A stretch of 64,000 nt of DNA from JBMNMU01 sp050953505 (GCA_050953505.1 JBMNMU010000001.1:1612001-1676000); one strand, 5' to 3'; shown: positions 16,737 to 26,760, counted from the first letter of the stretch. The notes: generated from the letters alone by a model not told the origin. A program made the numbers and translations.

Positions 16737-19700
16737 CTACACCAACCCAAAATACTTCTCAAAGAATAACATCAACTTTTCGATAATCCCTTGTTTTTTC
16801 ACAGCTCTACCACCACCAAAGCGAGATACAGGAGGCATGATTTTATCAATGGCTGTACCAGTTGTTTTAAGTATCCCATCTCGGAAAGCATTGTCGATGA
16901 AACGGCGGGTTTCTTCAGGCTTTAATCTTTCTTCTTCTATAATTGCTGAAATATCCGCTTCCTTACGCTCATGGAGGAATTTGCGCCAATCCTCATCCAC
17001 TTTGGTCGATACATTGACTTGCTCTATAAAACGCTCGATAAGCTCTTTCTTGCTTCTAAGTTCAATACTTGAATTGATAGCCTTATCAATAGTTGTAAGA
17101 ATGGTTTTATCCTTACAGTTGGATTGTTGATATTTAGCTACAAGCATAAGGATGTAATCAATGTTTACCTCTATCTGTTTGACCAGTTCAATCTCAAAAA
17201 CTATGTCATCATTGATAGTTTCTTTGTCACCATCAGTACCTTTTCTGTATTCCTGATACAGGTCAATATAAATGCTCTGATAGTCCTGAAAATCCCTTTC
17301 AGATAAAATCTCATTTCCTTCAAAGTCATCGAAGGAAGTAAGAATATTTCTGAGCCTGAGTATTGCTCCATATAGCCGGATAAAGTCTTTTTCTGCTTCT
17401 TCTCCGATAATAGGTTGGCCAAGGGGATACTGTGTTGTAAGAGTTGTAATCAATTCAGCATAGCCCGGCTTATATTCACCTTTATCATCATAGCCGTTAT
17501 AGTATTCTTCGTATGTTTTTAACAGTACAATACCGCCAGCGTCCTTATTGCCGAATAGTGCAATAGCTTTGTCTGTTTCTTCTTTCAAATCTCTAAAGCA
17601 AACGATATTGCCATAGGTCTTAACGCTGTTTAGGATACGGTTAGTCCTTGAAAACGCCTGTATAAGTCCATGTTGCCGCAGATTTTTATCTACCCATAGC
17701 GTATTTAGGGTTGTTGCATCAAAGCCTGTCAGGAACATATTGACAACAATCAATATATCAATCTCCCGATTCTTTACACGAAGAGAGAGGTCTTTATAAT
17801 AATTCTGGAACTTATCCGAGGAAGTATCGTAATTTGTACTAAATGTGGAATTGTAATCTCGGATAGCCGCCTCAAGAAAATCTCTAGAGCTCTGGTCAAG
17901 GTTTTCCATATTAAAATCCTCTTCAGGAAGCAATCCATCTGGCTCCTCCTCATTTGCACTAAAACTGAAAATAGTTGCAATGGTAAGGTTACGGTTCTTT
18001 TCCGCTATCTGCTTCTTAAACTCATTATAGTATCTGATTGCCATTGGGATGGATGCAGCAGCAAATATGGAGTTGAAACCGGCAACTCGCCTTGTTTCAC
18101 GCTTTTCTATCATCTTTTTAGGGTTGTGCTTATCTGCTTCTTCCCATTTCGCAGAGAATGTGTAATAACTATTGCGCTTCGTCTTTTGATCAAAGTGTTC
18201 AAGAACGTAAGAAACAATTTCACTGATTCGCTGTGGATCTGCTAAGGCTTTTTCTCTATCTATGCTATAGACTTTTTTATCATTAACGTAATCAGGCATC
18301 TTAATGGTATTGATAAAATCTATTCTAAAAGGCAGAACATTCCCATCATTGATGGCATCTACAATGGTATAAGTATGTAGCTTTTCTCCAAAAGCCTGCT
18401 CGGTTGTACGAAGCAATGGGTTACCTCCTGAACTGGCATTAGCAGCAAAAATCGGAGTTCCCGTAAAGCCGAAGATATGGTAGTTCTTAAAACTCTTCGT
18501 GATAGCTTGATGCATTTCACCAAATTGGGAACGGTGGCACTCATCAAAAATCAGCACCACGTGTTTCTTATAAATATCATGCTGTTTATTTTTACGGATG
18601 AATATATCCAACTTCTGAATAGTGGTTACAATGATTTTGTATTCATGAGGATTTCCTTTTTCGTCCCTGTCTTCCAATTGCCTTTGAAGAACCCTTGTCG
18701 ACGTATTACCGTTAGCTGCCCCCTTTTCAAAACGGTCATATTCCTTCATCGTCTGATAGTCTAGGTCTTTACGGTCAACGACAAATAGTACCTTGTCTAT
18801 GTAAGGCAAGGCAGAAGCTAATTGGGCTGTCTTAAAACTGGTCAATGTCTTACCAGAGCCTGTTGTATGCCAGATATATCCTCCAGCTGCAGTTGTGCCC
18901 ATCTTCTTGTAGTTGGTTGATACTACAATACGTGATAAGATACGTTCTGCAGCAGCTATTTGATAAGGACGCATTACAAGGAGCAGATCTTCAGATGTGA
19001 AAATACAATATTTTGTTAGTATATTTAAGAGGGTATGCTTGGCAAAAAATGTTTTAGTAAAGTCCACAAGGTCAGGAATAATTTTGTTGTTTGCATCTGC
19101 CCAAAAGCTGGTAAATTCAAAGCTGTTGCTTGTTTTTTTGCTTCTTCGACGTTCACTGCTGCTTTGCTCCTTGATATGTGCGTTTCTTGTGGTGTTGCTA
19201 TAATACTTTGTATGGGTGCCATTTGAGATTACAAATATTTGCACATACTCAAATAAACCAGAAGCCGCCCAAAAGCTGTCACGTTGGTATCTTTTTATCT
19301 GGTTGAAAGCTTCACGGATAGCAACACCACGACGCTTTAACTCCACATGAACTAGTGGAAGTCCATTTACAAGGATTGTTACATCATATCGAGTTTCATG
19401 CTTGCCGCCTGCTTCTTCGTATTGATTAATTACTTGCAGGCGATTGTTATGGATATTTCTTTTATCCAAAAGGTATACGTTCTTTGTTGTTCCATCTTCA
19501 CGTCTTAAAATCTGGATATGGTCATCTTGAATCTTTCTAGTTTTCTCAACAATCCCTTCATTTGCATTGGCAATACATTCTGTGAAAAATCTATCCCATT
19601 CACTGTCAGTAAAGGTGAAGTCATTAAGCAGTTCAAGTTGCTTTCGGAGATTTTCTATTAATGCAGCTTCATTGTGCACTGAAATATATTCATATCCTTG

Positions 19701-19838
19701 TGAAGTTAGTTGCCTAATAAACTCCCGCTCAAGTTCCGCCTCGCTCTGATACTTTTCAGGACGGACATTGTATTCAGCTGCATATTCAGCAACAACCGTT
19801 GCTTCGTCAGTACTTGCAACGATGTTGTATATACTCAT
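16737..19838 (-). CDS. hsdR: Type I restriction enzyme, R subunit
   Basis: A 1033-residue motor and nuclease subunit. The N-terminal PD-(D/E)xK nuclease shows Asp152 and VELKRRG (165-171) followed by a QxxxY-like QIKRYQR. The SF2 translocase has Walker A HTTGSGKT (324-331), DECH in LIFDECHRSQ, TGTPIF, and the C-terminal helicase motifs (NMFLTGFD, QAFSRTNR). The ATG overlaps the hsdS stop (ATGA), so the two are translationally coupled. Full length for the family. Confidence 0.96.
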   Translation of the reverse strand: MSIYNIVASTDEATVVAEYAAEYNVRPEKYQSEAELEREFIRQLTSQGYEYISVHNEAALIENLRKQLELLNDFTFTDSEWDRFFTECIANANEGIVEKTRKIQDDHIQILRREDGTTKNVYLLDKRNIHNNRLQVINQYEEAGGKHETRYDVTILVNGLPLVHVELKRRGVAIREAFNQIKRYQRDSFWAASGLFEYVQIFVISNGTHTKYYSNTTRNAHIKEQSSSERRRSKKTSNSFEFTSFWADANNKIIPDLVDFTKTFFAKHTLLNILTKYCIFTSEDLLLVMRPYQIAAAERILSRIVVSTNYKKMGTTAAGGYIWHTTGSGKTLTSFKTAQLASALPYIDKVLFVVDRKDLDYQTMKEYDRFEKGAANGNTSTRVLQRQLEDRDEKGNPHEYKIIVTTIQKLDIFIRKNKQHDIYKKHVVLIFDECHRSQFGEMHQAITKSFKNYHIFGFTGTPIFAANASSGGNPLLRTTEQAFGEKLHTYTIVDAINDGNVLPFRIDFINTIKMPDYVNDKKVYSIDREKALADPQRISEIVSYVLEHFDQKTKRNSYYTFSAKWEEADKHNPKKMIEKRETRRVAGFNSIFAAASIPMAIRYYNEFKKQIAEKNRNLTIATIFSFSANEEEPDGLLPEEDFNMENLDQSSRDFLEAAIRDYNSTFSTNYDTSSDKFQNYYKDLSLRVKNREIDILIVVNMFLTGFDATTLNTLWVDKNLRQHGLIQAFSRTNRILNSVKTYGNIVCFRDLKEETDKAIALFGNKDAGGIVLLKTYEEYYNGYDDKGEYKPGYAELITTLTTQYPLGQPIIGEEAEKDFIRLYGAILRLRNILTSFDDFEGNEILSERDFQDYQSIYIDLYQEYRKGTDGDKETINDDIVFEIELVKQIEVNIDYILMLVAKYQQSNCKDKTILTTIDKAINSSIELRSKKELIERFIEQVNVSTKVDEDWRKFLHERKEADISAIIEEERLKPEETRRFIDNAFRDGILKTTGTAIDKIMPPVSRFGGGRAVKKQGIIEKLMLFFEKYFGLV

Positions 19839-20965
19839 GCCGTCACCTCCTTGAAAGATAACAGTTTATCTCTGTAATATTCATATTGCTTTTGCCGTGC
19901 TTCAATTTCAGCAGGAATACCACTGGTTAAGTCGTTGCAGAGAGCGTCAAAGCGATCGAGAATAGCAACAATACGCTCTTGCTCTTTGAGAGGAGGAACT
20001 GGAACAGGAAAATTATTAAGCATTGGTCTTCTTATCGAAGTGACGGACGAATGAAAAGAACTTTTCTCAATATATGGCAAGAAAGCACTTTTCATATAAT
20101 AAAAATAATATTTCGGTATTACACTATTGTCTGTAATATGAATCCTGTATGCTCTTTGATGCAAAGCATACTTCCCTTCGACGTAATGGAATATCTTCCC
20201 GACACCTACACCGTCACCAGAAGTAATAATTGCTGTTTCGTCATACTCATATGTGTTCTTTCGACGTACTTCTTGAGAACGAACAAAAAAAGGATACTTA
20301 CCATCTTCAAGTTCTTCATTAGTATTGCTACTACCTGTTCCGATTTCTGCAATCTCACTCAATATCATCCACTCTACCTCATCACCAAACGTAAGCAGCA
20401 AATCCCTATAATACTCATACTGCTTTCTTCTTGCTGTAAGCTCTGCTGTAAGCTCTGCTGTAAGCTCTGTGAAATTGTCCAGAATACGGACAATTTCCTG
20501 CTGAACAGGTAGAGGGGGAACGGGGATAACAAATTCTTCTGTAACCCGAAGAGAAATCTGCGGCAATGAACCCATACCTGACGCAGCTTTTCTAAAATGT
20601 GAAAGGTTGCTTTTAAGTACATAATATAAATATTTCAAAGCTATTTCATTATCGGCTGTATACGCCCACATTTCATTCTTAAATGTAAATGGCTTATCAT
20701 AATAAACAGCATCGATTACACCTCTGGATTGTACCAACACTGCTGGAACTCTTGTAATATTTGCGTTTGGAATATCTTTTTCCATTGCGTTAATTACAGT
20801 TTTTCCACCTGCAAAGATTCTGATTTCACCATTGGGATTATCAATTTCTTTCATTTTTCCTGCAGTAATAGGTGTACCCTTGAGTCTTTTATAGACTTGT
20901 TTTATCTTTTTATATTCAACCCCATTAGGGCAAAGTTCAGCAATCAATTCATCCAATTTACTCAT
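19835..20965 (-). CDS. hsdS: Type I restriction-modification specificity subunit
   Basis: About 376 residues with two target recognition domains, each followed by a conserved helix (ARRKQYEYYRDLLLTF and ARQKQYEYYRDKLLSF). Between the halves lies ELTAELTAELTA, three copies of the 4-residue repeat whose number sets the spacing between the half-sites in type IC enzymes. The ATG at 20965 (MSKLDELIAELCPNG) is preferred over 20977: it matches the family start and follows AAAGGTGG. It overlaps the rhuM stop and is coupled to hsdR. Confidence 0.95.
   Translation of the reverse strand: MSKLDELIAELCPNGVEYKKIKQVYKRLKGTPITAGKMKEIDNPNGEIRIFAGGKTVINAMEKDIPNANITRVPAVLVQSRGVIDAVYYDKPFTFKNEMWAYTADNEIALKYLYYVLKSNLSHFRKAASGMGSLPQISLRVTEEFVIPVPPLPVQQEIVRILDNFTELTAELTAELTARRKQYEYYRDLLLTFGDEVEWMILSEIAEIGTGSSNTNEELEDGKYPFFVRSQEVRRKNTYEYDETAIITSGDGVGVGKIFHYVEGKYALHQRAYRIHITDNSVIPKYYFYYMKSAFLPYIEKSSFHSSVTSIRRPMLNNFPVPVPPLKEQERIVAILDRFDALCNDLTSGIPAEIEARQKQYEYYRDKLLSFKEVTA
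20432..20467 (-). repeat. Three 12-bp tandem repeats in hsdS (ELTA/TAEL repeats)
   Basis: On the minus strand GAGCTTACAGCA occurs three times without mismatch. Each unit adds four residues to the central spacer helix. In EcoR124I and its 3-repeat variant, gain or loss of one such unit changes the length of the non-specific spacer in the DNA target. Slippage here would keep the frame and change specificity. Confidence 0.9.
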
Positions 20966-21974
20966 TACCGTCACCACCTTTAGCTATTAGCTTTTTTACC
21001 TCCCGGTCAAAATCAGAAATAATTTTTTGGGTCTTATTAAATTGAACATATTCTTCTTCTGCCTTTTCATCAGCCTGTCTTTTTGAAATGCTTCCCTTAT
21101 CCTTTAAAATATTATATTTTCTGAAGGATAAAAACTCATTAATGCTTTTTGAAAACTCTTCCATTGTAAAGATATGTCCTCGTTCAATCAAATCTTCTAT
21201 ATAATCAAAATAACCGGAAATCGTCCTTTCCAATTGCTTTATTTCTTTTTCCTCAAGATAGTTTTTTGCAATTGTAACATCAGATTTTAATATTCGCCCA
21301 TCTGGCGCATTTTTCCATGTTGTGAGACCCATATTTTCTTTATTCCGATCTGATTTTGAATGAATAATTTCTGCCGCTGTTTGTCCGGTAATGGCATAAT
21401 GAAATTTATTTTGCACCATAGCATAAAAATCACGTGTAATATATGCATCCTTGTCATAATCTATACTGCACTCAGCAAATATATCGGTGATTTGCTGCCA
21501 AATGCGCCTTTCGCTCGCTCTGATTGAGCGAACACGTTCTAGCAGTTCACGAAAATAGTCTTTGCCAAAAGCGGTTTTACCCTGCTTTAATCTTTCGTCA
21601 TCTATAGCAAAGCCTTTTATCATATACTCTTTTAATACACCAGTTGCCCAAATTCTAAAATGTGTTGCTTTACGAGAATTAACGCGATAACCAACCGAAA
21701 TAATGGCATCAAGATTATAAAACTTTACTTTTCTTTTCACTTTTCTTGAGCCTTCCTGTTGAACTACCGAGAATTCCTCGGCAGTTGAACTTTCATTAAG
21801 CTCACCATCTGCGTATATATTTTTAAGGTGTAAAGATATATTATCTACTGTACAATCAAACAATTCCGCCATCGCTTTTTGGGTTAGCCAAATGGTTTCA
21901 TCTTTAATAACTGCATTAACCGATACATTTTCTTCAGGAGTGTTGTATATTAAAAATTGAAGTTCTTTACTCAT
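20958..21974 (-). CDS. rhuM: RhuM-family protein in the type I RM operon
   Basis: A 338-residue protein of the RhuM family. Recognisable segments are WLTQKAMAELF (about 30), the KFYNLDAIISVGYRVNSRKATHFRIWAT core (in part: NLDAIISVGYRVNS, about 87), and a Fic-like/helical C-terminal half. Genes of this family often sit inside type I RM operons, but their function is unknown. It overlaps hsdM (ATGA) and hsdS (8 bp past the chosen start), so it is made together with the RM subunits. Confidence 0.88.
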   Translation of the reverse strand: MSKELQFLIYNTPEENVSVNAVIKDETIWLTQKAMAELFDCTVDNISLHLKNIYADGELNESSTAEEFSVVQQEGSRKVKRKVKFYNLDAIISVGYRVNSRKATHFRIWATGVLKEYMIKGFAIDDERLKQGKTAFGKDYFRELLERVRSIRASERRIWQQITDIFAECSIDYDKDAYITRDFYAMVQNKFHYAITGQTAAEIIHSKSDRNKENMGLTTWKNAPDGRILKSDVTIAKNYLEEKEIKQLERTISGYFDYIEDLIERGHIFTMEEFSKSINEFLSFRKYNILKDKGSISKRQADEKAEEEYVQFNKTQKIISDFDREVKKLIAKGGDGNE

Positions 21975-23539
21975 TTGCCCACCTCAATTTCAGCAATAAT
22001 CTTATCTATTTCTTCCCTCAAAACCTGCTCTCTCGCCACAATCTTTTCTATCTCAGCATTGAGAGCTACGATATCAATCTTTTCTCTGGTATCCTCCTGT
22101 TCTACATAAGTTGAAACAGATAGGTTATAGTCTTGCTCAGCAATTTCGCTGTTTGAAACAAGTCTAGCAAAATACTCAATATCTTTTCTATCTTTGAATG
22201 CGTTAAGAATGGTCTCAATATTTTCCTGTGTCAGCTTGTTGTTATTCGTAATCTTGACAAATTCCTTTGATGCATCGATAAATAAGGTGCTATTTTCTGA
22301 TTTAGACTTCTTCAATACCATAATGCAGGTAGCAATGCTTGTCCCATAAAATAGGTTGTCGGGCAACTGAATGATACAATCGATATAGTTGTTGTCAATT
22401 AGGTATTGTCTGATTTTCTTTTCCGCGCCACCTCGATACATTACTCCTGGGAAACATACAATTGCTGCTGTTCCGTTTGTCGCAAGCCATGAGAGGCTAT
22501 GCATAATAAAAGCAAGGTCTGCCTTAGACTTAGGAGCCAATACTCCCGCCGGAGAAAAGCGAGGGTCATTAATCAAAATAGGATCATTGTCACCCTTCCA
22601 TTTAATAGAGTAAGGGGGATTTGATACAATAGCTTCAAATGGCTCATCATCCCAATGTTGCGGATCTATTAGGGTATCACCGAGAGCAATATCAAATTTG
22701 TCATAATCAATATCGTGTAGGAACATATTGATTCTGCACAGGTTATAGGTGGTAATGTTAACCTCTTGGCCATAAAATCCAAGACGCACATTTTCTTTCC
22801 CAAGGATTTTTGCAAACTTCAACAATAAAGAACCTGAACCACAAGCAGGGTCATATACCTTGTTGACTTCAGTTTTTCCTACTAATGTTAGGTGAGTAAG
22901 GAGTTCGGAAACCTCCTGTGGCGTATAGTATTCACCACCACTCTTACCAGCATTGGAAGCATACATTGCCATTAAGAATTCATAGGCATCACCAAATGCA
23001 TCTATGGTATTATCTTTGTAATCACCCAGTTGCATTTCAGAAACAGAATTTAATAGCTTGACCAGCTTTTCGTTACGCTTTGCTACAGTATTACCTAGCT
23101 TATTGCTGTTAACATCAATATCGTCAAACAGGCCTCTAAAATTATCTTCACTTTCTGTTCCTTGTGCAGATGCTTCTATGTTATTAAATATCTGCTCTAG
23201 AGTTTCATTTAGGTTTTCATCATTCTTTGCACGAGCTCTGACATTTTCAAAAAGCTCGCTGGGTAAAATAAAGAAACCTTTTGTTTTGACTAAATCCTCT
23301 CTAGCCTGCTCGGCTTCTTCGTCGGATAGCTTTGCATAATCAAAATCGGCATTTCCAGCTTCCCATTCCCCAGCATTAATGTATCCAGTAATATTTTCCG
23401 ATATGTAGCGATAAAACAGCATCCCGAGGACATATTGTTTAAAATCCCAACCATCAACACTGCCTCTTAAGTCATTTGCCATATTCCAAATGGTGCGGTG
23501 TAATTCTGCCCGTTCCTGTTCTTTTTTGTTATCTGCCAT
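21971..23539 (-). CDS. hsdM: Type I RM methyltransferase subunit (N6-adenine)
   Basis: A 522-residue M subunit. An N-terminal helical domain (about 1-160) precedes the SAM-binding motif I DPACGSGSLLL (230-240) and the catalytic NPPY (307-310). The GGEYYTPQEV segment before motif I is typical. ATG at 23539 follows AGGAGG. It overlaps the upstream HTH gene by 11 bp and rhuM by 4 bp. Confidence 0.96.
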   Translation of the reverse strand: MADNKKEQERAELHRTIWNMANDLRGSVDGWDFKQYVLGMLFYRYISENITGYINAGEWEAGNADFDYAKLSDEEAEQAREDLVKTKGFFILPSELFENVRARAKNDENLNETLEQIFNNIEASAQGTESEDNFRGLFDDIDVNSNKLGNTVAKRNEKLVKLLNSVSEMQLGDYKDNTIDAFGDAYEFLMAMYASNAGKSGGEYYTPQEVSELLTHLTLVGKTEVNKVYDPACGSGSLLLKFAKILGKENVRLGFYGQEVNITTYNLCRINMFLHDIDYDKFDIALGDTLIDPQHWDDEPFEAIVSNPPYSIKWKGDNDPILINDPRFSPAGVLAPKSKADLAFIMHSLSWLATNGTAAIVCFPGVMYRGGAEKKIRQYLIDNNYIDCIIQLPDNLFYGTSIATCIMVLKKSKSENSTLFIDASKEFVKITNNNKLTQENIETILNAFKDRKDIEYFARLVSNSEIAEQDYNLSVSTYVEQEDTREKIDIVALNAEIEKIVAREQVLREEIDKIIAEIEVGK

Positions 23540-23777
23540 TACTTAGTCCTCCTTTATCTGCCTTATACGGTACTAATTCCATTATGTCTTCAAAATTTAC
23601 ATTGAGTGCTGAACATACTTTTATTAGAACATCCATGCTGACGTTTTCATTTTTCGAAAGTTTTGCTATAGATGATGGACTTAATCCAGTAGCAGCTTGT
23701 AAGTCTTTCTTTTTCATATCTCGATCTATCAATAATTTCCACAGCCTTTTATAGCTTACCGTCATTTGTTCAGCCAT
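23529..23777 (-). CDS. XRE-type helix-turn-helix regulator leading the RM operon
   Basis: An 82-residue DNA-binding protein with a Cro/C1-type HTH (KKKDLQAATGLSPSSIAKLS, residues about 22-41) and the NVNFEDIMEL tail common to this group. It is the first gene of the RM operon and overlaps hsdM, so it may act as a controller timing restriction against modification; that role is inferred from position. GAGGTG lies before the ATG. Confidence 0.85.
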   Translation of the reverse strand: MAEQMTVSYKRLWKLLIDRDMKKKDLQAATGLSPSSIAKLSKNENVSMDVLIKVCSALNVNFEDIMELVPYKADKGGLSNGR

Positions 23778-24149
23778 TTTTGCACCTCACTAACATTTTA
23801 TAAATATGTTTCAATTGTAGCAGTAAAACTACATATACACAACGTTTTTATATTAACTATTATATTTTTTCTTCGAATTTACATAATTTGAAGAATTGAT
23901 AATAATAACATATAAAATCGCCTCTATTTTTCATTGGAATATGAATAAAAGAAAGGACTTTAGTCTCATGCCAGTCAAGAAATCATCCTAAATCAATCTT
24001 TAGTAAATTGTATACCACGTCTAACAAATACTTTAACTATTTTTTATCAATCAATGTTATAATAGAATGAAATATGTTTATATTTAGAATATTTAATCAA
24101 ATCATGTAAGAACTTATCCAATCTCTATGTTTGTAAAGGGGGAGTGTGT
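23778..24149. other. Divergent promoter region between the RM operon and the asr operon
   Basis: About 370 bases without a gene. A TATAAT box lies at 24056-24061 on the plus strand and may serve the FNT-asr operon; its -35 box is weak. Small dyads are present (GTAG/CTAC near 23818). No clear operator is visible. Confidence 0.35.
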
Positions 24150-24941
24150 GTGTTTTCTGAAGATGTAGCTGTAGCTCTGAATTCAGCACAAAAGAAATTA
24201 GCATTACTTGATAGAAAACCAGTAGGCTATTTTTTAGCATCCATGCTTGGTGGTATTTATGTAGGTTTTGGTATTATACTCATCTTCACCATCGGCGGCC
24301 TTCTTGGTGATGCCCCATACACAAAAATTGTAATGGGCGTATCCTTTAGTATTGCTCTTAGCCTTGTTGTAATAGCTGGAAGTGAGCTCTTTACCGGCAA
24401 CAACCTAATTATGGCATTGGGAATACTAAATAAAACTGTTACAGCCACTCAAACATTAAAGTTATGGCTTGTTTGCTGGATTGGCAATTGGGTTGGTTCA
24501 TTTTTCCTTGCAACGATCTATTGGGGGACCGGATATGCCACTGGAGCAGTAGGCACTTTTATTGCAGGCACGGCTGCAGCCAAAATGAGCGTCCCTTTCC
24601 TACCGCTACTACTACGTGCAGTTTTATGTAATGTCCTTGTTTGTCTTGCAATTTGGTGTTCTTTCCGCTGTAAAAGCGAGAGTGGTAAACTGATCATGAT
24701 CTTCTGGTGTTTGTTTGCCTTTATCACCAGTGGATTTGAGCACAGCATTGCTAATATGACTCTCCTTTCGATTTCCTTACTGTCTCCAATGGGAGCAGCA
24801 ATCAGCATAGGCGGTTATTTCTATAATATACTCGTAGTATCATTGGGTAATATTCTTGGAGCTATTCTATTCTTAGCAATCCCTTATCACTTAATCTCAC
24901 ATCAGCAATCCAACAAAATAAAGGAAAAGGAGGTATTCTAA
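24150..24941 (+). CDS. Formate/nitrite-family channel, probable hydrosulfide channel
   Basis: A 263-residue FNT-family integral membrane protein with about six membrane segments. It begins with SAQKKL...PVGYFLASMLGGIYVGFG and contains the family motif ELFTGNNL (about 75). In Clostridioides difficile an FNT protein linked to asrABC conducts hydrosulfide and is called HSC (asrD/fnt3). Here the same context (stop TAATG overlapping asrA) supports that role over formate or nitrite. GTG at 24150 is chosen since AAAGGGGGAG ends six bases before it; 24144 lies too close. Confidence 0.85.
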   Translation: MFSEDVAVALNSAQKKLALLDRKPVGYFLASMLGGIYVGFGIILIFTIGGLLGDAPYTKIVMGVSFSIALSLVVIAGSELFTGNNLIMALGILNKTVTATQTLKLWLVCWIGNWVGSFFLATIYWGTGYATGAVGTFIAGTAAAKMSVPFLPLLLRAVLCNVLVCLAIWCSFRCKSESGKLIMIFWCLFAFITSGFEHSIANMTLLSISLLSPMGAAISIGGYFYNILVVSLGNILGAILFLAIPYHLISHQQSNKIKEKEVF

Positions 24942-25948
24942 TGGGATACAGATTGACCAAAAACGGGTTAAATGCAGTCCTTGCTGAGCTGAGCCAGCAC
25001 TACAAGCTGTATGCGCCTCATCGTTTTGTTTATGAGGGTGAGCATTCTGATACTGATTCCATTCGTTATGCAGAAGTAAAAACAGTAGATCAAATGGAGC
25101 TACAGGAAAAAAGTAGCCATACATTTAAAGAAATGCTCATACCAATTTCTGAAACATTGTTTTTCTTCACAGAGGACAGTGTAAAGGAATCTGAACCTTT
25201 ACATACCGGAGCGATTATATTTCTGCGCAGCTGCGATTTGCATGCAGTAAAGCGCCTTGATGAAATTTATCTTAATAATGGTGGTGATGATTTTTACTAC
25301 GGGCGTTTAAGAGATAAAGTCAAGTTTGTGCTTTTAGGATGCCCTTCCTCTTTTGAAAATTGTTTTTGTGTTGATATGGGAACAAATATTAGTACAGAAT
25401 ATGATGCTTCATTAGATGTTCGGGATGGTCAATACTATATTGACTGCAAGCTTTCTGATTGGGACTCATTATTACAAAACAATGCCGAAGAAACACTGGA
25501 TGTAGCTCCTTCACATGTTGAAGAAACATCTATACAGGTTTCCTTACCTGAGTCTATTGATACTGCAGCGATTATTAAACACAATATGTGGGACGAATAC
25601 GATATCCGTTGTATTGCATGTGGCCGTTGTAATTTTAGTTGTCCTACCTGTACTTGCTTTACAATGCAAGATATATTCTACACAGATAATGGTAAGGTTG
25701 GAGAACGTCGTAGAGTGTGGGCATCTTGTATGGTGGATAAGTTCACTGATGTTGCTGGTGGCGGTAGTTACCGTGATAAACATGGGGAGCGAATGCGTTT
25801 TAAGGTGCTTCATAAGGTGGTGGATTACAATCAACGCTTCGGATATCATATGTGCGTTGGGTGCGGTCGTTGCGATGATGTTTGCCCCGAGTACATAAGC
25901 TTTTCACATGCCGTAAACAAACTTAGTAAGGTAGCAAAGGAAGGGTGA
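24941..25948 (+). CDS. asrA: Anaerobic sulfite reductase subunit A
   Basis: A 335-residue iron-sulfur electron-transfer subunit. The C-terminal part has two 4Fe-4S ferredoxin-type motifs: CIACGRCNFSCPTC (about 224-237) and CVGCGRCDDVCP (about 307-318). The N-terminal part matches the AsrA/HydB-like family. It would pass electrons from AsrB to the AsrC sirohaem site. It starts on the last base of the channel gene and overlaps asrB's region, forming one operon. Confidence 0.95.
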   Translation: MGYRLTKNGLNAVLAELSQHYKLYAPHRFVYEGEHSDTDSIRYAEVKTVDQMELQEKSSHTFKEMLIPISETLFFFTEDSVKESEPLHTGAIIFLRSCDLHAVKRLDEIYLNNGGDDFYYGRLRDKVKFVLLGCPSSFENCFCVDMGTNISTEYDASLDVRDGQYYIDCKLSDWDSLLQNNAEETLDVAPSHVEETSIQVSLPESIDTAAIIKHNMWDEYDIRCIACGRCNFSCPTCTCFTMQDIFYTDNGKVGERRRVWASCMVDKFTDVAGGGSYRDKHGERMRFKVLHKVVDYNQRFGYHMCVGCGRCDDVCPEYISFSHAVNKLSKVAKEG

Positions 25949-25953
25949 GAATA

Positions 25954-26748
25954 ATGAAATCAAACAATTATGCACCTTTTTTATCAAAGATTATATCTGT
26001 TCAAAAACACACCGACATTGAATATACTTTCCGTATGGCCTATGAAGGCAGCGTAAAACCCGGTCAGTTCTTTGAGGTTTCGTTACCCAAATTTGGGGAG
26101 GCACCTATTTCAGTGTCCGGCTACGGAGATGGGTATGTGGATCTGACTATTCGCCGTATTGGAAAGGTCACCAATGAGATATTTGAACACTATGAAGGTG
26201 ACAGCCTATTTATCAGAGGTCCCTACGGTAATGGATTTGATCTCGATAACTATCGAGGAAAAGAGCTTGTTGTGGTAGCTGGTGGCACAGGAGTCTCGCC
26301 TGTCCGTGGAGTCATAGACTATTTTGCTTCTAATCCGGACCAGGTCAAATCTCTCAAAGTAATAGCAGGCTTTAAGTCTCCTTCCGATATACTCTTTTTT
26401 GAAGATATTGCTCGTTGGAAAAAAACTAGCCAGATCATCCTCACCGTAGATTGCGGCGAAGCCAATTTTGAGTGTCATATCGGATTTGTAACAGAGCATA
26501 TCCCAGAATTACAATTAGATGATGTTAGTAACGCCGTAGCCATTGTCGTCGGTCCTCCTCCAATGATGCGCTTTTCTTCATTAGAGCTTCTGAAAATAGG
26601 GTTTTTGGAAGAAAATATTTGGATATCTCAAGAGCGTAAGATGTGCTGCGGAATTGGAAAATGTGGTCATTGTAAAATTAATGATGTGTATGTTTGTGTT
26701 GACGGTCCCGTGTTTAACTACACCAAGGGCAAAACCCTAATAGACTAA
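25954..26748 (+). CDS. asrB: Anaerobic sulfite reductase subunit B
   Basis: About 264 residues, an FAD/NAD(P)-binding reductase of the ferredoxin-NADP reductase type. GGTGVSPVRGVIDY (about 108) is the nucleotide-binding glycine-rich loop and the C-terminal CCGIGKCGHCKI...C binds a 2Fe-2S cluster. It takes electrons from NADH. ATG at 25954 is favoured; a GTG at 25945 in the same frame would overlap asrA. Confidence 0.95.
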   Translation: MKSNNYAPFLSKIISVQKHTDIEYTFRMAYEGSVKPGQFFEVSLPKFGEAPISVSGYGDGYVDLTIRRIGKVTNEIFEHYEGDSLFIRGPYGNGFDLDNYRGKELVVVAGGTGVSPVRGVIDYFASNPDQVKSLKVIAGFKSPSDILFFEDIARWKKTSQIILTVDCGEANFECHIGFVTEHIPELQLDDVSNAVAIVVGPPPMMRFSSLELLKIGFLEENIWISQERKMCCGIGKCGHCKINDVYVCVDGPVFNYTKGKTLID

Positions 26749-26760
26749 GGAGCGGATAAA

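Noticed and set aside
20432..20467. Tandem 12-mers considered as a CRISPR or satellite
   Set aside because: They are in frame within hsdS, contiguous with no spacers, and match the known TAEL repeat position.
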